Shown: positions 27,301 through 38,460 of the stretch, one piece after another | Layout: each line of letters begins with the position of its first letter | Position numbering within the stretch: position 1 is the stretch's first letter | Source of the DNA: Siphlonurus alternatus | Taxonomy: Eukaryota > Arthropoda > Insecta > Ephemeroptera > Siphlonuridae | DNA: 64,000 nt | Reading direction: 5' to 3' | NCBI GenBank assembly: GCA_949825025.1 | Contig: OX463785.1 | Coordinates: 10,231,971 to 10,295,970 of the forward strand | Program-made: the position numbers and the translations under genes | Notes under the pieces: generated by a model | What the model saw: only the letters and a program-made list of their open reading frames with translations | Told to the model about the DNA's origin: nothing | Database searches by the model: none

Positions 27301-30102
27301 TTTTGTGACGTCACGCGGCGGCAAGTCCTATCTTTTTCTTAAAGAGCGGCGTCTCGTGACGTTACAAAAATAACTTTCAATAATTTTTTAAAAACAGTTC
27401 CCGGGTTCTAAAAAATTTGAAAAAAATCAGGGTAGCATAACTTTGCACCCTCTATTCATTTCTGCAATAAAAAAATTGAGATCAATACTCCATTAAATAC
27501 TGGATTATTTAGTTTAGTTACTTTTCAACTAGCAATAATCGCCCCTCGGATAAACCTAATTGAGTATACGCCGATATTGCCACTACGCAAAGATTTTAAA
27601 TTTATACGAAATGTTTGCTCTGTAAAAGCTCTTGTAATCACTGCTAAGAATAGCAGAGATTCAATCATAATATTATTAAAATTCTCATTTCCAGACAGGT
27701 AAGTTAGTCTTCAGACAAAATATTTTATAATTACTTAAAAGGCCTTTACTATCTAGGTGTGTATAATTCAAGTTCGGTGAAATGAAACAAAAAAGTATAT
27801 TTGGACATCATCTCAGTACTATAATTGTCCATAACGGGGATAAATCAAGTTTGGAGGCTTGAGGCAAAAACCGTATTAACGTTGATTTACGTTTACTGTT
27901 TTTTCACAAGAAAAAATATACTGTAATTTGGCAACGTCGATTGTATAACACTTTATATTTTATTCCATTATACAACAGAAAATAGTGTTACTGCTATTGT
28001 ATTCTTTTGATTATATTATTGTATTGCAAATTGTAGTATTTTTTTACTAATAATGTGAAAATAAATTCAATTTCTTTTATTTATTTTTAATTTTAATTTT
28101 TTTTTTAATTAAAAAATGTATAAAAGATATAAATATAATAAATTATATATTTGATTAGTATTTTATATTTTAAATCAATTAAAAAAAAATAAAACTATTT
28201 TTATATAATTTTAGTTCACCATGAATTGGCAGTAAAAAAATCCTTAGGTCGACGTCATAAGTCGTGAAAGTAATTAAAATTTATGAACGATATTTTGCTG
28301 TATATGGGGATAAAGTCAAAGCTTTTAGAAATAAATATGCATATAACCAGTGCATCTAAAATATTATAAACAAATACAGTTTATAACCGCGATGACAGGT
28401 GCAAATAACATTCGAAGATAAATTAATTATTGCCGCCTCGGTGAACATAACGACGCCACTGAAGCTTGATATTTAATGAGCCTCTTTGCAACGTTGTGCT
28501 ACGTATTAATGCACTTTAATTGTATCAGTTTTAATTATAAAAGTATACAGTATTTAATTCAAATGATTTGAAACGTTAATTTATACACAACTTAATTTAA
28601 ATCAAAGTTATAAATTATAGTTATAGCCAACAATTTGGCTTCGTCAAAGAAATTAAAATTATCCAAGAAAATTAAATTTTTATGACATTTTGGATCGCTC
28701 TGAATTCTATCTTCGTTTCTCTGTACTAAATTTATTGATCTTAAAAATGTTATAGAAAAAAGCAATTTAATTAAACTTAAAATAAATTAGCACCAAATCA
28801 ATAACCGTATTATTAATGCATCATTATATGATTATAATACAGGAAAACAAACCGGAGTTCTACAGCTTCACATATATAGAATACCATTCTGTTAATAATT
28901 TAGTTTTAATGAACTGTAATAAAAATGCAAACTATTTTTAAATATTTCTTTATACTAAGTTATTGAGAGTGCTTTTTTTTTTTTTTTTTTTTTTTTCTTT
29001 TTATCAATTCTAGCAGTCTGACACTTTTTGCTGTTGAATAATTTAAGACCATGCAATATTTAGAAGTTAGGTAGCAATTTTAGTATCAATCCAGAAACAG
29101 CCAGTTTGCATTACTTTCGGGGCTTTAATATTATTCCTCGTCAATAATAATGTCTATAACTACTATATATCGTTATCTCCTTGTTATAGTGCTTGTAAAC
29201 CTATCTGTGCAACAATGAGCTATATTTGTCTATCACGACTATGTACGCTCATCGCCTTGGAAAATTTACCACTTGCAGCCTTGTTTAATCACCAAGCCCT
29301 GTATTATTCTTACGAGGCATGGTGCAAATTAACAAAGCTGCAAAGAGAAATTTTCCGAGGCGACGACTGTATAATAATAAACTATCTGCAATATCAGATG
29401 AGTGCAATAATGAGCTTTATGCTTTACCGCTCACAATTGCACTCACCATAGATAGCTTGTTATTTCGGACAAAAGATGATATATGATATCTAAAATTTAT
29501 TAAAAATTTTAAAAATAAATATTATAAAATAAATGTCTTACCTGTAAACTCGGACATCCTTTAATGAATCCTTCTTCCAAAGCTCTCAATTCATTTCCAC
29601 GTAAATCTAAAACTTGTAGGGTAGTTAAACTATGAAGTTCACCACTTGCAAAAATCGGATTTAACGTATCACCTAACAAATTATCAGTTAAAATTAATTC
29701 TCTTAAACTATCTCTAACACCATCTAAAGATCTTTCTGTTAATCTTCTTAAAGCATTATTTGAGAAATCTAATCTTGATAATGAGATAGATCTGCCTGAA
29801 AATGCTTGGGTTGGTAATGCTTGGTAACCTGTGAATCTCTGACTGAAACTGCGAAGTGGTGCTCCGAAGGGAAGTACTGGGAAGTCAGATCCGAACACCA
29901 CGTGGTCACAATTTAAATCCAGTTGAATATCTTCAATATCTTCACCTTCTTCCGCTGAACATTCACATGGATAACGTAATTCTGATAATAATTCTTGACA
30001 AGCACGATTTTCAACTTCACTTGATGGTAATTGTCCATTGTTCAAACTTATTGTTATACTTAATAACAATAAAGTAACAATATTACGTATAATTGAAGCC
30101 AT
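9185..30102 (-). CDS. Chaoptin-like leucine-rich-repeat transmembrane protein, 1342 residues
   Basis: Nine coding exons, 5' to 3': 30102-29542, 18692-18593, 18009-17839, 17331-17213, 16367-16221, 15280-15098, 13743-12037, 11147-11013, 10090-9185 (TAG). All phases agree and the LRR register runs unbroken across every junction. Residues 1-24 are a signal peptide. A cysteine-rich cap (about 33-65) precedes a long array of 24-residue LRRs (LxxLxLSxN type). An LRRCT with NPINCDC and a later CKEPED lies at about 1116-1162. A Thr/Pro stalk follows, then one transmembrane helix (about 1211-1235) and a tail of about 107 residues rich in Pro, Met and Tyr, ending in three SERGNYQ repeats. Length and the segment around SSGLLAGMTAPYLTV match arthropod chaoptin, a homophilic adhesion protein of photoreceptors. 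Fly chaoptin is about 1315 residues and GPI-anchored, so this may be a paralogue. The ATG at 30102 sits directly after a splice acceptor, implying an upstream 5' UTR exon. Confidence 0.88.
10091..11012 (-). other. Last intron of the LRR gene, apparent GC-AG intron
   Basis: On the minus strand the upstream exon ends CAACAG at 11013 and is followed by GCGAGT, matching the GC-type donor pattern AG|GCRAGT. The acceptor is TTGTTCATAG, ending at 10091. Both flanking exons are in phase 0 and the LRR sequence reads on as RGPRVQQ then VSSSGLLAGM. No nearby GT gives an equally good donor in frame. The intron contains the hAT-like MITE at 10464-10634. Confidence 0.65.
10464..10634. mobile_element. Short hAT-like MITE with 8-bp target duplication
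   Basis: Ends CAGGCGCAGATCCAG and CTGGATCCGCGCCTG are inverted. Both flanks carry CAGTTACA (10456-10463 and 10635-10642). An 8-bp duplication with CAG ends points to the hAT superfamily. Relatives are at 21781-21930 and 56853-57022. Lies in the GC-AG intron. Confidence 0.85.
11507..11974. repeat. Large palindromic element, GGGCTTACGGGG family
   Basis: Arms from AGCTTACGGGGTGTATTTTT through CCTATGACGTCATTACATTC are inverted over about 200 bases each. Second copy at 38785-39238. Lies in an LRR-gene intron. Confidence 0.85.
12037..13743 (-). other. 1.7-kb fused LRR exon of the chaoptin-like gene
   Basis: This single exon encodes 569 residues, about 23 LRRs. The five exons before it are each 100-183 bases. 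Codon use changes sharply inside it. Roughly 12250-12850 and 13080-13440 use A/T-ending codons, while both ends use G/C-ending codons. The reading frame is intact throughout. Confidence 0.75.
14671..14987. repeat. Full-length palindromic element (AATGGAGTAT family)
   Basis: Near-perfect arms of about 140 bases: AATGGAGTATCG, GATAGAGGGTG, ATTATTGAAAGT, TTTTTGTGACGTCACG. Sister copy at 27175-27494. Intronic in the LRR gene. Confidence 0.9.
17560..17665 (+). repeat. Dispersed repeat with CTGGACACCACGAAC core
   Basis: CTGGACACCACGAACTTTAC followed by GTTACTATGCG and a GGTGAACCAAA string recur inverted at 24795-24915 and more weakly at 24240-24300. Noncoding. Confidence 0.6.
18311..18374. repeat. 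(AT)n microsatellite
   Basis: About 32 AT units without interruption. Confidence 0.95.
18806..19085. repeat. Degenerate copy of the AATGGAGTAT palindrome
   Basis: Both ends and GATAGAGGGTGCAAA are recognisable. The core carries GGGTTTGAACCCACGCCCC, whose complement resembles a pol III B box; shared with 6184-6355. Confidence 0.7.
20343..20462 (+). pseudogene. Dermatopontin/amebocyte-aggregation-factor-like C-terminal fragment (tentative)
   Basis: A 39-codon open stretch ends in TGA. It is antisense to the host gene and GC-rich against its surroundings. It contains CDYQNYWSFSWT, then VTGMS, then RIKFVCCNM. This order (C-x-Y-x-x-YWSF, VTGM, charged-aromatic-CC near the end) resembles the last unit of dermatopontin family proteins, which includes the Limulus hemagglutinin/amebocyte aggregation factor. 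The segment between VTGM and the CC ending looks shorter than usual. A stop lies just upstream in frame, and only a weak acceptor (GGTTCTGAG) precedes it. It could be a terminal exon, a decayed copy, or chance. Confidence 0.3.
21590..21730. repeat. Short internal-deletion copy of the AATGGACAAC family
   Basis: AGAAATGAATAGAGGGC and its inverse CCCTCTATTCATTTCTG flank only about 60 bases. The right end is GTTGTCCATTA. Confidence 0.75.
21781..21930. mobile_element. hAT-like MITE, same family as 10464-10634
   Basis: Ends CAGGCGGGGATCC and TTCGCGCCT, and core GAAATGCCTATATTGCCC, match. No clear target duplication remains. Confidence 0.75.
24434..24652. repeat. Palindromic element, AATGGACAAC family, left arm shortened
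   Basis: AATGGACAACTTGCTGC start, CCCGTGACGTCATAAAACTG core, CTGCAATAAAAAAATGTCAC right arm. Confidence 0.75.
24795..24915 (-). repeat. Dispersed repeat, inverted copy of 17560-17665
   Basis: The reverse complement reads CTGGACACCACGAACTTTAC, then GGCGTTACCACGC and GGTAAACCAAA in the same order. Confidence 0.6.
26673..26785. repeat. Palindromic element (AAGGCTGCA family)
   Basis: GGCCTTGTTAATCATCA and the inverse TGATGATTAATAACAAGGCT, with outer arms AATTTTCC and GGAAATTCTCC. Confidence 0.75.
27175..27494. repeat. Full-length palindromic element (AATGGAGTAT family), TTAA flanks
   Basis: Arms as in 14671-14987. The outer edges read TTAA-TGGAGTATTG and ATACTCCA-TTAA, consistent with a TTAA target duplication. 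Confidence 0.88.
29238..29372. repeat. Palindromic element (AAGGCTGCA family)
   Basis: CGCCTTGGAAAATTTACCA and TTTTCCGAGGCGACGAC outer arms; GCAGCCTTGTTTAATCACC inner arm. A fragment of the AATAATGAGC family follows to about 29490. Confidence 0.75.
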
Positions 30103-32035
30103 CTGAAAAAAAAGAAAAGAAAATTATTAGTAATTTTGAATTGATTTTATGGTTTTTCAATAAGTTTTTTACTTGTCTCAATAATTCAATGAAATTAGTT
30201 TTTTTTTTAAGTACATACACAATACATTGCATTATTTACACCAGCTGCAATGGTAAAACCTAGGGAGTTGACTGAATAAAAACAATGAATAGAACAAATA
30301 AAAATTAATGTGTAACATTTATTTCTTTATATTACTGCAAATAAAACGGGATTTTATATATTTAATTGAGTAAATAGATCGTTCACCTTATTCAATACAC
30401 TTTGCGAGAAAAAAAATTGGAATTAATTTTTCTCGCAATGAAAGTTCGTAAGAAACCCTTTCTCTCGTTCCCACTACAACAATATTCTCATTGTTAATAA
30501 CAATTCAATGACGCACTCTTAGGAAATTGCATCTCACGTTGGTATTGTTATCACAGCCATATTGCTCAACGCCGATCATAAAAAAGTTATGAGCTGGTGC
30601 TGTGAAGCTGTTAATTAAATTAATGTTTATTACTGTTGCTTAATTAATGTAATTGCTATTTGTTAATATCTGTCTTTAATTTTGATCTAAGCAAAAGAAA
30701 TTATAAATATTAATTAATTAAAAATCACTTTGAAGTTAAATAATATGTTAGTTTATTCTCACATGAACAGATAATAAATTTATGAATTACATATTACATT
30801 ATTTGTTGTGTATTTTTTTCGATATCTTTAAAAGTAATAATATAATTATAATATTGCTTTAATTATGTATTTAATGTTTGTTTTTTTAATTAAACATTTT
30901 TATGGTTTCATTGTAAAATTATTATATATTTTGAAAAAGAGAAGTCATTCAATAATATTTTAAAAATTATATAATGTAAATAATAAACATATTATTTATA
31001 TAAATGTTGCAAAGTTAAAATAATTTTTAATTTTATGATTATTATAGTAAAAAATAAACATTTCAAATTGTAATTATTTTTTCACCACATAAAATAAAAA
31101 AATGTTTCATTTAAATTATAAATATGTATTATAAATATACAAGGTGACCTCATGAATTCAGAGTTTATTAGTCCAATTTGTTTGTCGGTAATTTGATTGC
31201 ATAGCGGAAGAGAAAGAAGCTATGTTAGAGATATGAAAAATATTGAAAAATTACATAATATATATCTAAACCACAGCATACAGTATAATAGAATTCCGAA
31301 CTGCATTCTGATCGACGCAACATAAAATCCAACAAAAACTTATGATGTAATCGTCTCAAGAAATCTCCAAGGGGTTGATGTTTACCAACAAAAGAAACCC
31401 TCCAGAAAACACAAAGAACGTGTCAGGTATGATAGCCAGGTAAAGATTATGCTGCTCTTTACGTATAACCTCAGTTGGGTAACCTGCATGAGGTGGATAT
31501 ACAGGAGGGCATGTCAGGGAGCTGTGACGTCATGCTTAAATTTACGTGTAAACATAAACTTTTAAAGAACTTTTACGTTTATGCGCGTAAATTCTTTATT
31601 TTGTAATTTGAGGTGTTATTACATGATGCAATTTTTTTTTATCGCATAAGAGTTAATATAATTAAAATTGGTCACAATAATTAGTACCAGCTTTATATGT
31701 CAAATTTTACTTTTAATTCCCGATTTTATCTATAACTACAAAACTTAAAGTAAATATTTTAATAACTTAAATTACAATTAATTGAAAACAATGTTTTAAA
31801 TCATTTGCAAGTAAAATTTTTATGCAAGTAAACGTTCAGATAAACGCATTGAAAAATTTATGGTGTAATTATACGCAGGTTTTCTCTTATGGATATTCAA
31901 ATAAAGTATATGACTTTCAAAGCAATTAATCACGGAAATTAATATTTTGTTACTTAATTTGATTGTTTTTAAAATCTTAATATATAATAGAGTCGAATAT
32001 TCACAATAAATACTGTAAAGCAGTTAAATAAATAT

Positions 32036-32158
32036 TAGGCCTGTTCGTAAACCCTGCTCGGTGTACACTTTCTGCACCCAATCGACCTTATGTACATGGG
32101 ATATAAGGTCGATTGGGTGTAGAAAGTGTACACCGAGCAGGGTTTACGAACAGGCCTA
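32036..32158. repeat. Almost perfect 123-base palindrome
   Basis: TAGGCCTGTTCGTAAACCCT and following bases pair almost completely with the other half; the spacer is only a few bases around TGTACATGGG. Confidence 0.9.
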
Positions 32159-32630
32159 TAATTATATAATTGAGCAGTATGAGAAAAGTCCACACATGCA
32201 CAAAAAGAAACCATCATATTATCATATTTCAAATAGTGAACGCCCAAGAGGAATAATTTAGCCTTATATTGTGTAGACAAAAAGCATGCAGGCAACTTAT
32301 GACACCTTTCATATGTTAAGTTGGGCGCGTCAACAGTCAATAATTATTTTAAACAGCGGAAAATGCAAGTGGAAGTTTTATTTTTACACAGAAGCAGGTG
32401 AAATGGGTGTGGCATATTATATTTTTATTGCGTACATAGGAGATAAATATAATAATTTAAACAGCGGAAAATGCCAGTGGGAGTTTTCTTTAAATAATAG
32501 TCAGAAATCAGTAAAGTAGGCGTAATGTATATATTGTATTTCTTATTATAGTGTGTATAGACGTTAATTTGTAATTTATTTTTGACAATTTACTTATTAT
32601 TTTACTACTAAATAAATCAAAATGATGTAC

Positions 32631-32774
32631 TGAACACTCCTCGCGCCTCTCTGAAAAGTTCCCTTCTGCAGCCTTGTCACCATGCCGTATATATTACGTG
32701 TGTTATACTTACGAGGTATGATGATTAACAAGGCTGCATGCAGAAGGGAACTTTTCAGAGGCGAGGAGTGTTCA
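32631..32774. repeat. Palindromic element (AAGGCTGCA family)
   Basis: TGAACACTCCTCGCGCCTCT at the left is inverse to the right end. The inner arm CAGCCTTGT pairs with ACAAGGCTG. Related elements at 26673, 29238 and 47319. Confidence 0.85.
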
Positions 32775-34013
32775 AATAGCAAAACCTATGTTGGGAATAG
32801 CCAAGAAAAGTACCAATAAAAGTGTCAAAACATATTCCGAATTTACATACTTCTTCACGAAAAGACTTTAAAAAAAAACGGGTTCGTTATCATAATTTTT
32901 TTTTACAAATAAATTAGTGACGTCACGAGAATTTATTGTGATTCCGACTGTATACTTGTTACGTCACAAGTTATATACGGTCTGTTATATGTGCTGGCTG
33001 CTCTTTGCGGCTAACAAAGTACCGGTGTGGTTAAGTAAGGACATACCACAGGGATTCTTGACTAACCATAATCTTAATCATCAGACGATGAGGGTTCTCT
33101 GATTATGTTTGTCTACGAGATGGAATGTCGTCGTGGTATTATATCATGATCGAGTATTGTAGAGACTGATAGAAATGTATATTGACAAGTTATAATATTT
33201 TAATTAAAAACACTTCATTTTTTTGCTGGACTTAAATCAAGTGAATATTATACTATAACATTGAGAACAATCAATCGAGGAGTATTGCACTGCATAAATA
33301 TGTATTTATTTTTAGATATTTGTTAACATATTAATTAACATAATATTCATTAATAGTCGTGAACAAAATTGACATCCACCTTCCATTCAGACAATATTGA
33401 AGCCCTAAACTCAAAGTCAAATTCTGATTCACGTTTATAACTTTAAAACTGTATGCTTAAAATTTAATATATAAATTATGATCGTTTAACATTTATATTT
33501 TTTTTAAATGCATAAATGATAATCTGGACAGCACGTACAATAAATGCAATTCACTTTTTTGCTCATTACAAAATTTTCTTTTAATAATGTTTATTTTATA
33601 TAATTTATATAGCAAATATTCTAATTTAATAAATCTATTAAAATGGTTTAATTAAGTTAATGAATGTTTAAAAAATAAAAAAATATATATACTCGAAAAT
33701 ATTTAAATAAATAATATATTTTTTGAAATTTGTTCAAAAAATTCTTTTTTTATGTTTAAAAAAAAACAAACAAAATTAAAACTATTATTATAGTGTATAT
33801 GTATTTAGAACTCCCTATTTCTGCAAAAGATAACATATTTAATTGTTTATCATATTATTTTTTTTAAATATTTTTATTTTATTAACTACGTTGAATATCG
33901 AACATTAATACATTTAAATATTAACAGTATTATATTTAATAATTTTCTATATTATATTTTTTTATCTCAAGTAAAAATACATTTCAAACAAAACCAATTT
34001 ACACGAAACTCAC

Positions 34014-34195
34014 CTTGTTAATGAAGAAAATAAATCCCAACAGGTACTAAAGTATCACGATATCATTTCTCTAAGTTAGAACTTTTGTTGATAGTTCACA
34101 CTTTGGTGGCACTCGCACCTCTCGTCTCCACAAAGTCTATTACAGCACTGAAGTAGGAGGCTCCCAACCAAGCTCCTCAGATTCCTCACCAGGTT
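34014..34195 (-). other. Candidate 5' UTR exon of the chaoptin-like gene
   Basis: On the minus strand a consensus donor AAG|GTGAGT ends a GC-richer block at 34014. The first coding exon at 30102 starts directly at an acceptor, so a noncoding exon must lie upstream; this is the best candidate. It would give a 3.9-kb UTR intron. The upstream limit is set only by the TATA-like box. Confidence 0.5.
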
Positions 34196-34215
34196 CACCG
34201 CTCACTTTACCTGGT

Positions 34216-34229
34216 GACTTATACTCCGA
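34216..34229 (-). promoter_or_regulatory. TATA-like element upstream of the candidate UTR exon
   Basis: The minus strand reads GGAGTATAAGTCACC about 25-35 bases before the proposed transcript start, in a locally GC-richer block (34080-34240) within AT-rich surroundings. Spacing fits a TATA promoter. Inference only. Confidence 0.4.
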
Positions 34230-35203
34230 GTCACCTTACAAACTCATGACGTCATAATATATAACAACATAGAACATCATTCTAGTTATGGTACTCTCAA
34301 GTTAATCAATGTAAGATTTAATAATTGATACTTAAATAGTAGTTTAACTTTTATAGTTATTAAGATTTTATAATTCTATTGCTTTTTAATAGAGTGACGT
34401 CATCATTATAATTGTGATTTGTACTTTATAAAAGGTAGCTTTCACCTCACGATTTCCAACGTTGCCAAATTTTCTATTAAAAATAATGAAATAAAAAAAG
34501 GGTAATCTTATAAAATACATTTTAATATTATATTTTTTACAGATTAGTATTGTGTAAATTCAATCAAGAATCATTAATAATAATAATATAGAATATGATA
34601 AAAACACCATACAAAATGCATTATAAAATAAATTTGTATTACCTTTTTATTTAATTTTCATGTCCCAAGACACCTTGACCTCGGAAAAAAAACACTGCAT
34701 GGCTTAAGAATACTCAAGTTCTAACGTTCTAACTTAATAATACAATAAGGTTCTTAATTCATTAATATTATATTATAAAATGAACCTTACTATATACATA
34801 TTATAATATATTTTATTAAATGACGACAGTCGAGACGCGAAGGTCTTTTATTCATACTCTGGAATTTATATTGAATTTCTCTCTTGTATATAAAATTACC
34901 GTGAGAATCTTTTTGCAGCTTAAATTTCATTTGCAAATTTAATAAGAAAATTATACTTGCATTAAAAAAATAATTTAATTTATTTTTTAATACCAAAAGA
35001 AAATATTCTTAAAACTATTATAGGATATAAATTAGACACAGGTAAAAAGTAACACCTAAAATTTTGTATTGAAAGTGTTATTGAAATATTGAATACAACA
35101 AAAGGTGTAACCTATTTCTTGCAGGCATACAAGTCTCTCATCACAACAAACATGGACACAAAAAGCTCTTTACATTCACAATTTTTGGATTATTTTTGTT
35201 GTA

Positions 35204-35594
35204 TTAAGGTAGAGATAACGCCGAACAGCTGATCGACGTAATGCCCTTTGATTAACATGTAAACCTTAGCAAATTGACAAAAATTCTGAAATTATTTTGA
35301 GAGGCAGATATTAGTGCCTAAAAGCCATAGAAAAAATTTCAAAACGATTTAACGAGCCGATTTTTTTTAATTAATTTTTTTAATTTTCAGCATAGGGCTT
35401 TCCCATGGAGAGACAAACTAAAAAATTGATTTAAAAAAATCGCTCGTTAAATGTTTTTGAAACTTTTCCTATGGCTTTTAGGCACCAATATCTGCCTCTC
35501 AAAAAATTTCAGAATTTTTGTCAATTTGCTAAGGTTTACATGTTAATCAAAGGGGATTACGTCGAACAGCTGTTCGACGTTATCTCTACCTTAA
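35204..35594. repeat. TTAA-bounded palindromic element
   Basis: TTAA-GGTAGAGATAACGCCG at the left and CGTTATCTCTACC-TTAA at the right, with arms of about 180 bases (GATTAACATGTAAACC, GGCAGATATTAGTGCC). Related copies at 48462-49282 and 49703-50094. Confidence 0.88.
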
Positions 35595-36749
35595 AAGCTA
35601 CTTTAAAAATTAAAATATATTACAGGAGAGAAAACAGTTTTCTCAAATTAAAAATCTCACGTATTTTATTAAAAGTAGATCGTACAATGTAAAATTAGTT
35701 TATTCCATCGGTTTATTTTTTCTAATTTTTCGTTATAATATATAGAAAGAATCATTAGATATTTAATATAATTAATTTATTTAACAGTCCATTTATTTTA
35801 TATTTCATAAATCAGAAATTAGAAAATTTAAATGTGCATAAATAAAGAATAATACATTGTTAGTTTTATTTATTTATATATTTTTTTCTTTTATGATACA
35901 AAGTTTTTAAACGTCCCCTGTTTCTTATTTATATTCAAAAAAGAAATTTTGAGGTAAAAAATCATAAAAGTATACATGCTAGGTGTTATAATTGATGGTT
36001 TGCACCTTGATAAATTACTTGATAAAATATTTTTCACCTTATTTTAAAAAAAAAACTGAGTAATGTATTTTCCTTGCCATTGAGAAATAAAATTCACTTG
36101 ACGTGGGTTAAAGAATCATGAAAATTTGTATAATTTTCTTTTTTAACACGAAAAAATATCGTTATTGAATATCAAAATATAAGTGCAGATTGTGCATGTA
36201 TGCAAAATCCATTGATAACTTTCGATTCGTGCTCAAATTTTAGAATTGATTTATTTTTATCGTTTTTATTAGGTCAATTCATTTTTTGCACACTTATGTT
36301 ACTTAATGTTAAATGTGTCTATTGTAATTTTATAACCTGCATCTGATTACTATTGTATATTTAATACTAAAAAAACAAATTGTTGATTTCATTTTTGAAA
36401 TGTATAATATGTGAAATCCTGAAAAACAATTTTTTTGTCATTTAGGCCATCTTGCGTAAAATTATTTAAAAACTGACGTTCCCCGTTTATGAGTTTTCCA
36501 AACTCTCGGAAATTATAGTCTGTTAAGTGATGTAAATATGTTTTTTTCTGAATATGTTTAGTTTTAAAAAAGTATTCTGCTTGGCTCATACTTTATTGAA
36601 TGCAGGTTTTTTTTTAAATTTATTATAATTTTGTTAAAAATTATATTAGTTACACAGTTATAAAATTTAATCTTATGTAATAAAAATGGTTAATTCAAAC
36701 TTTAAAAAAATGTGCCAATATGAACATTGTATTTTTAAAAATATTTCAA

Positions 36750-36754
<5 letters not shown>

Positions 36755-36841
<87 letters not shown>
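36755..36841. repeat. (AT)n microsatellite
   Basis: About 43 TA units without interruption. Confidence 0.95.
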
Positions 36842-36846
<5 letters not shown>

Positions 36847-37187
36847 TTCATAAATTTATTTTTTAAATTGTTTATTAACAAATATTTGTTATACATTTAG
36901 GTAGTCATGTTTGGTATTGTTCATTGTTTTTACCTAACATATACAAATTGCAATAATCGATTATTTTGTTCTATAGCTAATTGAACAGACAATTTCATTA
37001 TTTACAAAACAAGTAAATTTATTTTAGTATATTTATATAAACCAAAACTGTGTTTTAAAATATGTTTTGTAAATAAATTTAACTTCCTATCACAAGTACT
37101 ATTTCATCATTAGATCAAAATTACATAAGAAATTATTTCCTACAAAACCTTTATTAGATAAAATTTTATTACACGTAAAAGTACATA

Positions 37188-37321
37188 CTTTTAGAGAGTT
37201 GAATGACCTGGATGCTGCGAGAGAAACTGGTCCAGCCTGCAAGAATGCACGGGAGAGATCTTCTTCACTGCACCTTGCACGTACATCTGCACCAAATTGG
37301 GTTGCACGCACACGCAAAGTG
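37188..37321. other. GC-rich coding-like island of unknown identity
   Basis: About 130 bases of balanced composition within AT-rich DNA, open on both strands and flanked by plausible splice sites both ways. On minus the acceptor is TTTTACGTACCAG and the donor CTAAAA|GTATGT, encoding a peptide with GADVRARCSEEDLSRAFLQ. On plus the acceptor is CATACTTTTAG and the donor CACTG|GTACGT, encoding a peptide with ELNDLDAARETGPACKNA. I do not recognise either. It could be an exon of an otherwise unseen gene, or a repeat fragment. Confidence 0.3.
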
Positions 37322-37432
37322 TCACTGGTACGTAAAAGTGTGACTATTTCAAGTGTATCTTATTTTCTACATTAAACACCGTGCTATTTTTTTAATGTTC
37401 TATATTATTTAAGTAGAGATAACACGCTCAAT

Positions 37433-37746
37433 GTTAATAAAAATCCCATTCATGAAAATTATGAAAAAAAAAAATTAAAAATGTTCTCTTTTACATATCT
37501 CATGTCAGTAGGTAAAATATCAGGTATACAAAAACGAGCTATCTAGTTTTCGAGTTATGAAATTTTAAAATTGACTAATTTAACATGCATGTTCCATTTC
37601 TCCATGTAAATTAGTCAACTTTAAAAATTAATAACTTGAAAACTAGCTCGTTTTTGTACATCTGATATTTTACCTACTGATAAGGTTTGTAAAGGAGAAA
37701 ATTCTAAATTTTTTTCATAATTTTCATTAATGTGATTTTTATTAAA
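37433..37746. repeat. Palindromic element abutting 37747-38460
   Basis: Arms TTAATAAAAATC, TATGAAAAAAA, GTCAGTAGGTAAAATATCAG and AACGAGCTA are inverted over about 140 bases. Confidence 0.8.
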
Positions 37747-38460
37747 GGCCTTATGAACCCTTGCACAATATTAAGTACACGGTTAGCTTTGCTTTAGTAT
37801 GATTCGGCTGCATATTTTTTTTTGTTTCAGCAGCACAAATATCAGATATAATAGCCGATGAAAAGGAACCTGTGACGTCACTCACGCTCATTCAGCGGCG
37901 ACAATATAGGGAAATCCCTGCAAAAGATAGGTTCACTCCCGCTGCAACCACGGCCACAATCTTACTTCTGAAATTTTGAAACTTTACCAGGGCAGTCTTG
38001 ATAGTATTTGTCAAATAGCCTGAAAGATTTTTTTGGATGACATTCATACAAACCGAGTTATTGCGGTAGAAAGGGGAGCAAAAATGTTTTATAGGAAAAC
38101 AATGTTAAATCGGTTTAAATTTTTAGCTTATCTTGCAACCGCAATAACTCAATCTGTACACACGCCACCAAAAAAATTCTTTCAGGCTATTTGACAAATA
38201 CTATCAAAAGACTGCCCTGGTAAAGTTTCAAAATTCCAGAAGTAAAATTGTGGCCGTGGTTGCAGCGGGAGTGAACCTATCTTTTGCAGGGATTTCCCTA
38301 TATTGTCGCCGCTGAATGAGCGTGAGTGACGTCACAGGTGCTTCTTCATCGGCTATTATCTCTGATATTTGTGCTACTGAAACCAAAAAAATTATGCAGC
38401 CGAATCACCCTGAAGCAAAGCTAACCGTGCACTTAATATTGTGCAAAGGTTCAGAAGGCC
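37747..38460. repeat. 714-base near-perfect palindrome
   Basis: Arms of about 340 bases: GGCCTTATGAACCCTTGCAC, CTGTGACGTCACTCACGC, ATTCAGCGGCGACAATATAG and CTACCGCAATAACTC-type inner arms, with a short spacer. No coding frame. Confidence 0.88.

Larger units (their letters stand above)
18693..29541 (-). other. 10.8-kb first coding intron of the LRR gene
   Basis: Very AT-rich intron between exons that join in phase 0 and in LRR register (KGCPSLQ then ELLLDRNG), so no coding exon is missing. It holds palindromic elements at 18806-19085, 21590-21730, 24434-24652, 26673-26785, 27175-27494 and 29238-29372, a CAGGCG MITE at 21781-21930, dispersed-repeat copies near 24.2 and 24.9 kb, and a plus-strand coding-like island at 20343-20462. 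Confidence 0.75.

Noticed and set aside
32035..32340. 101-codon minus-strand frame
   Set aside because: Half of it is the translated arm of the 32036-32158 palindrome; no domain seen.
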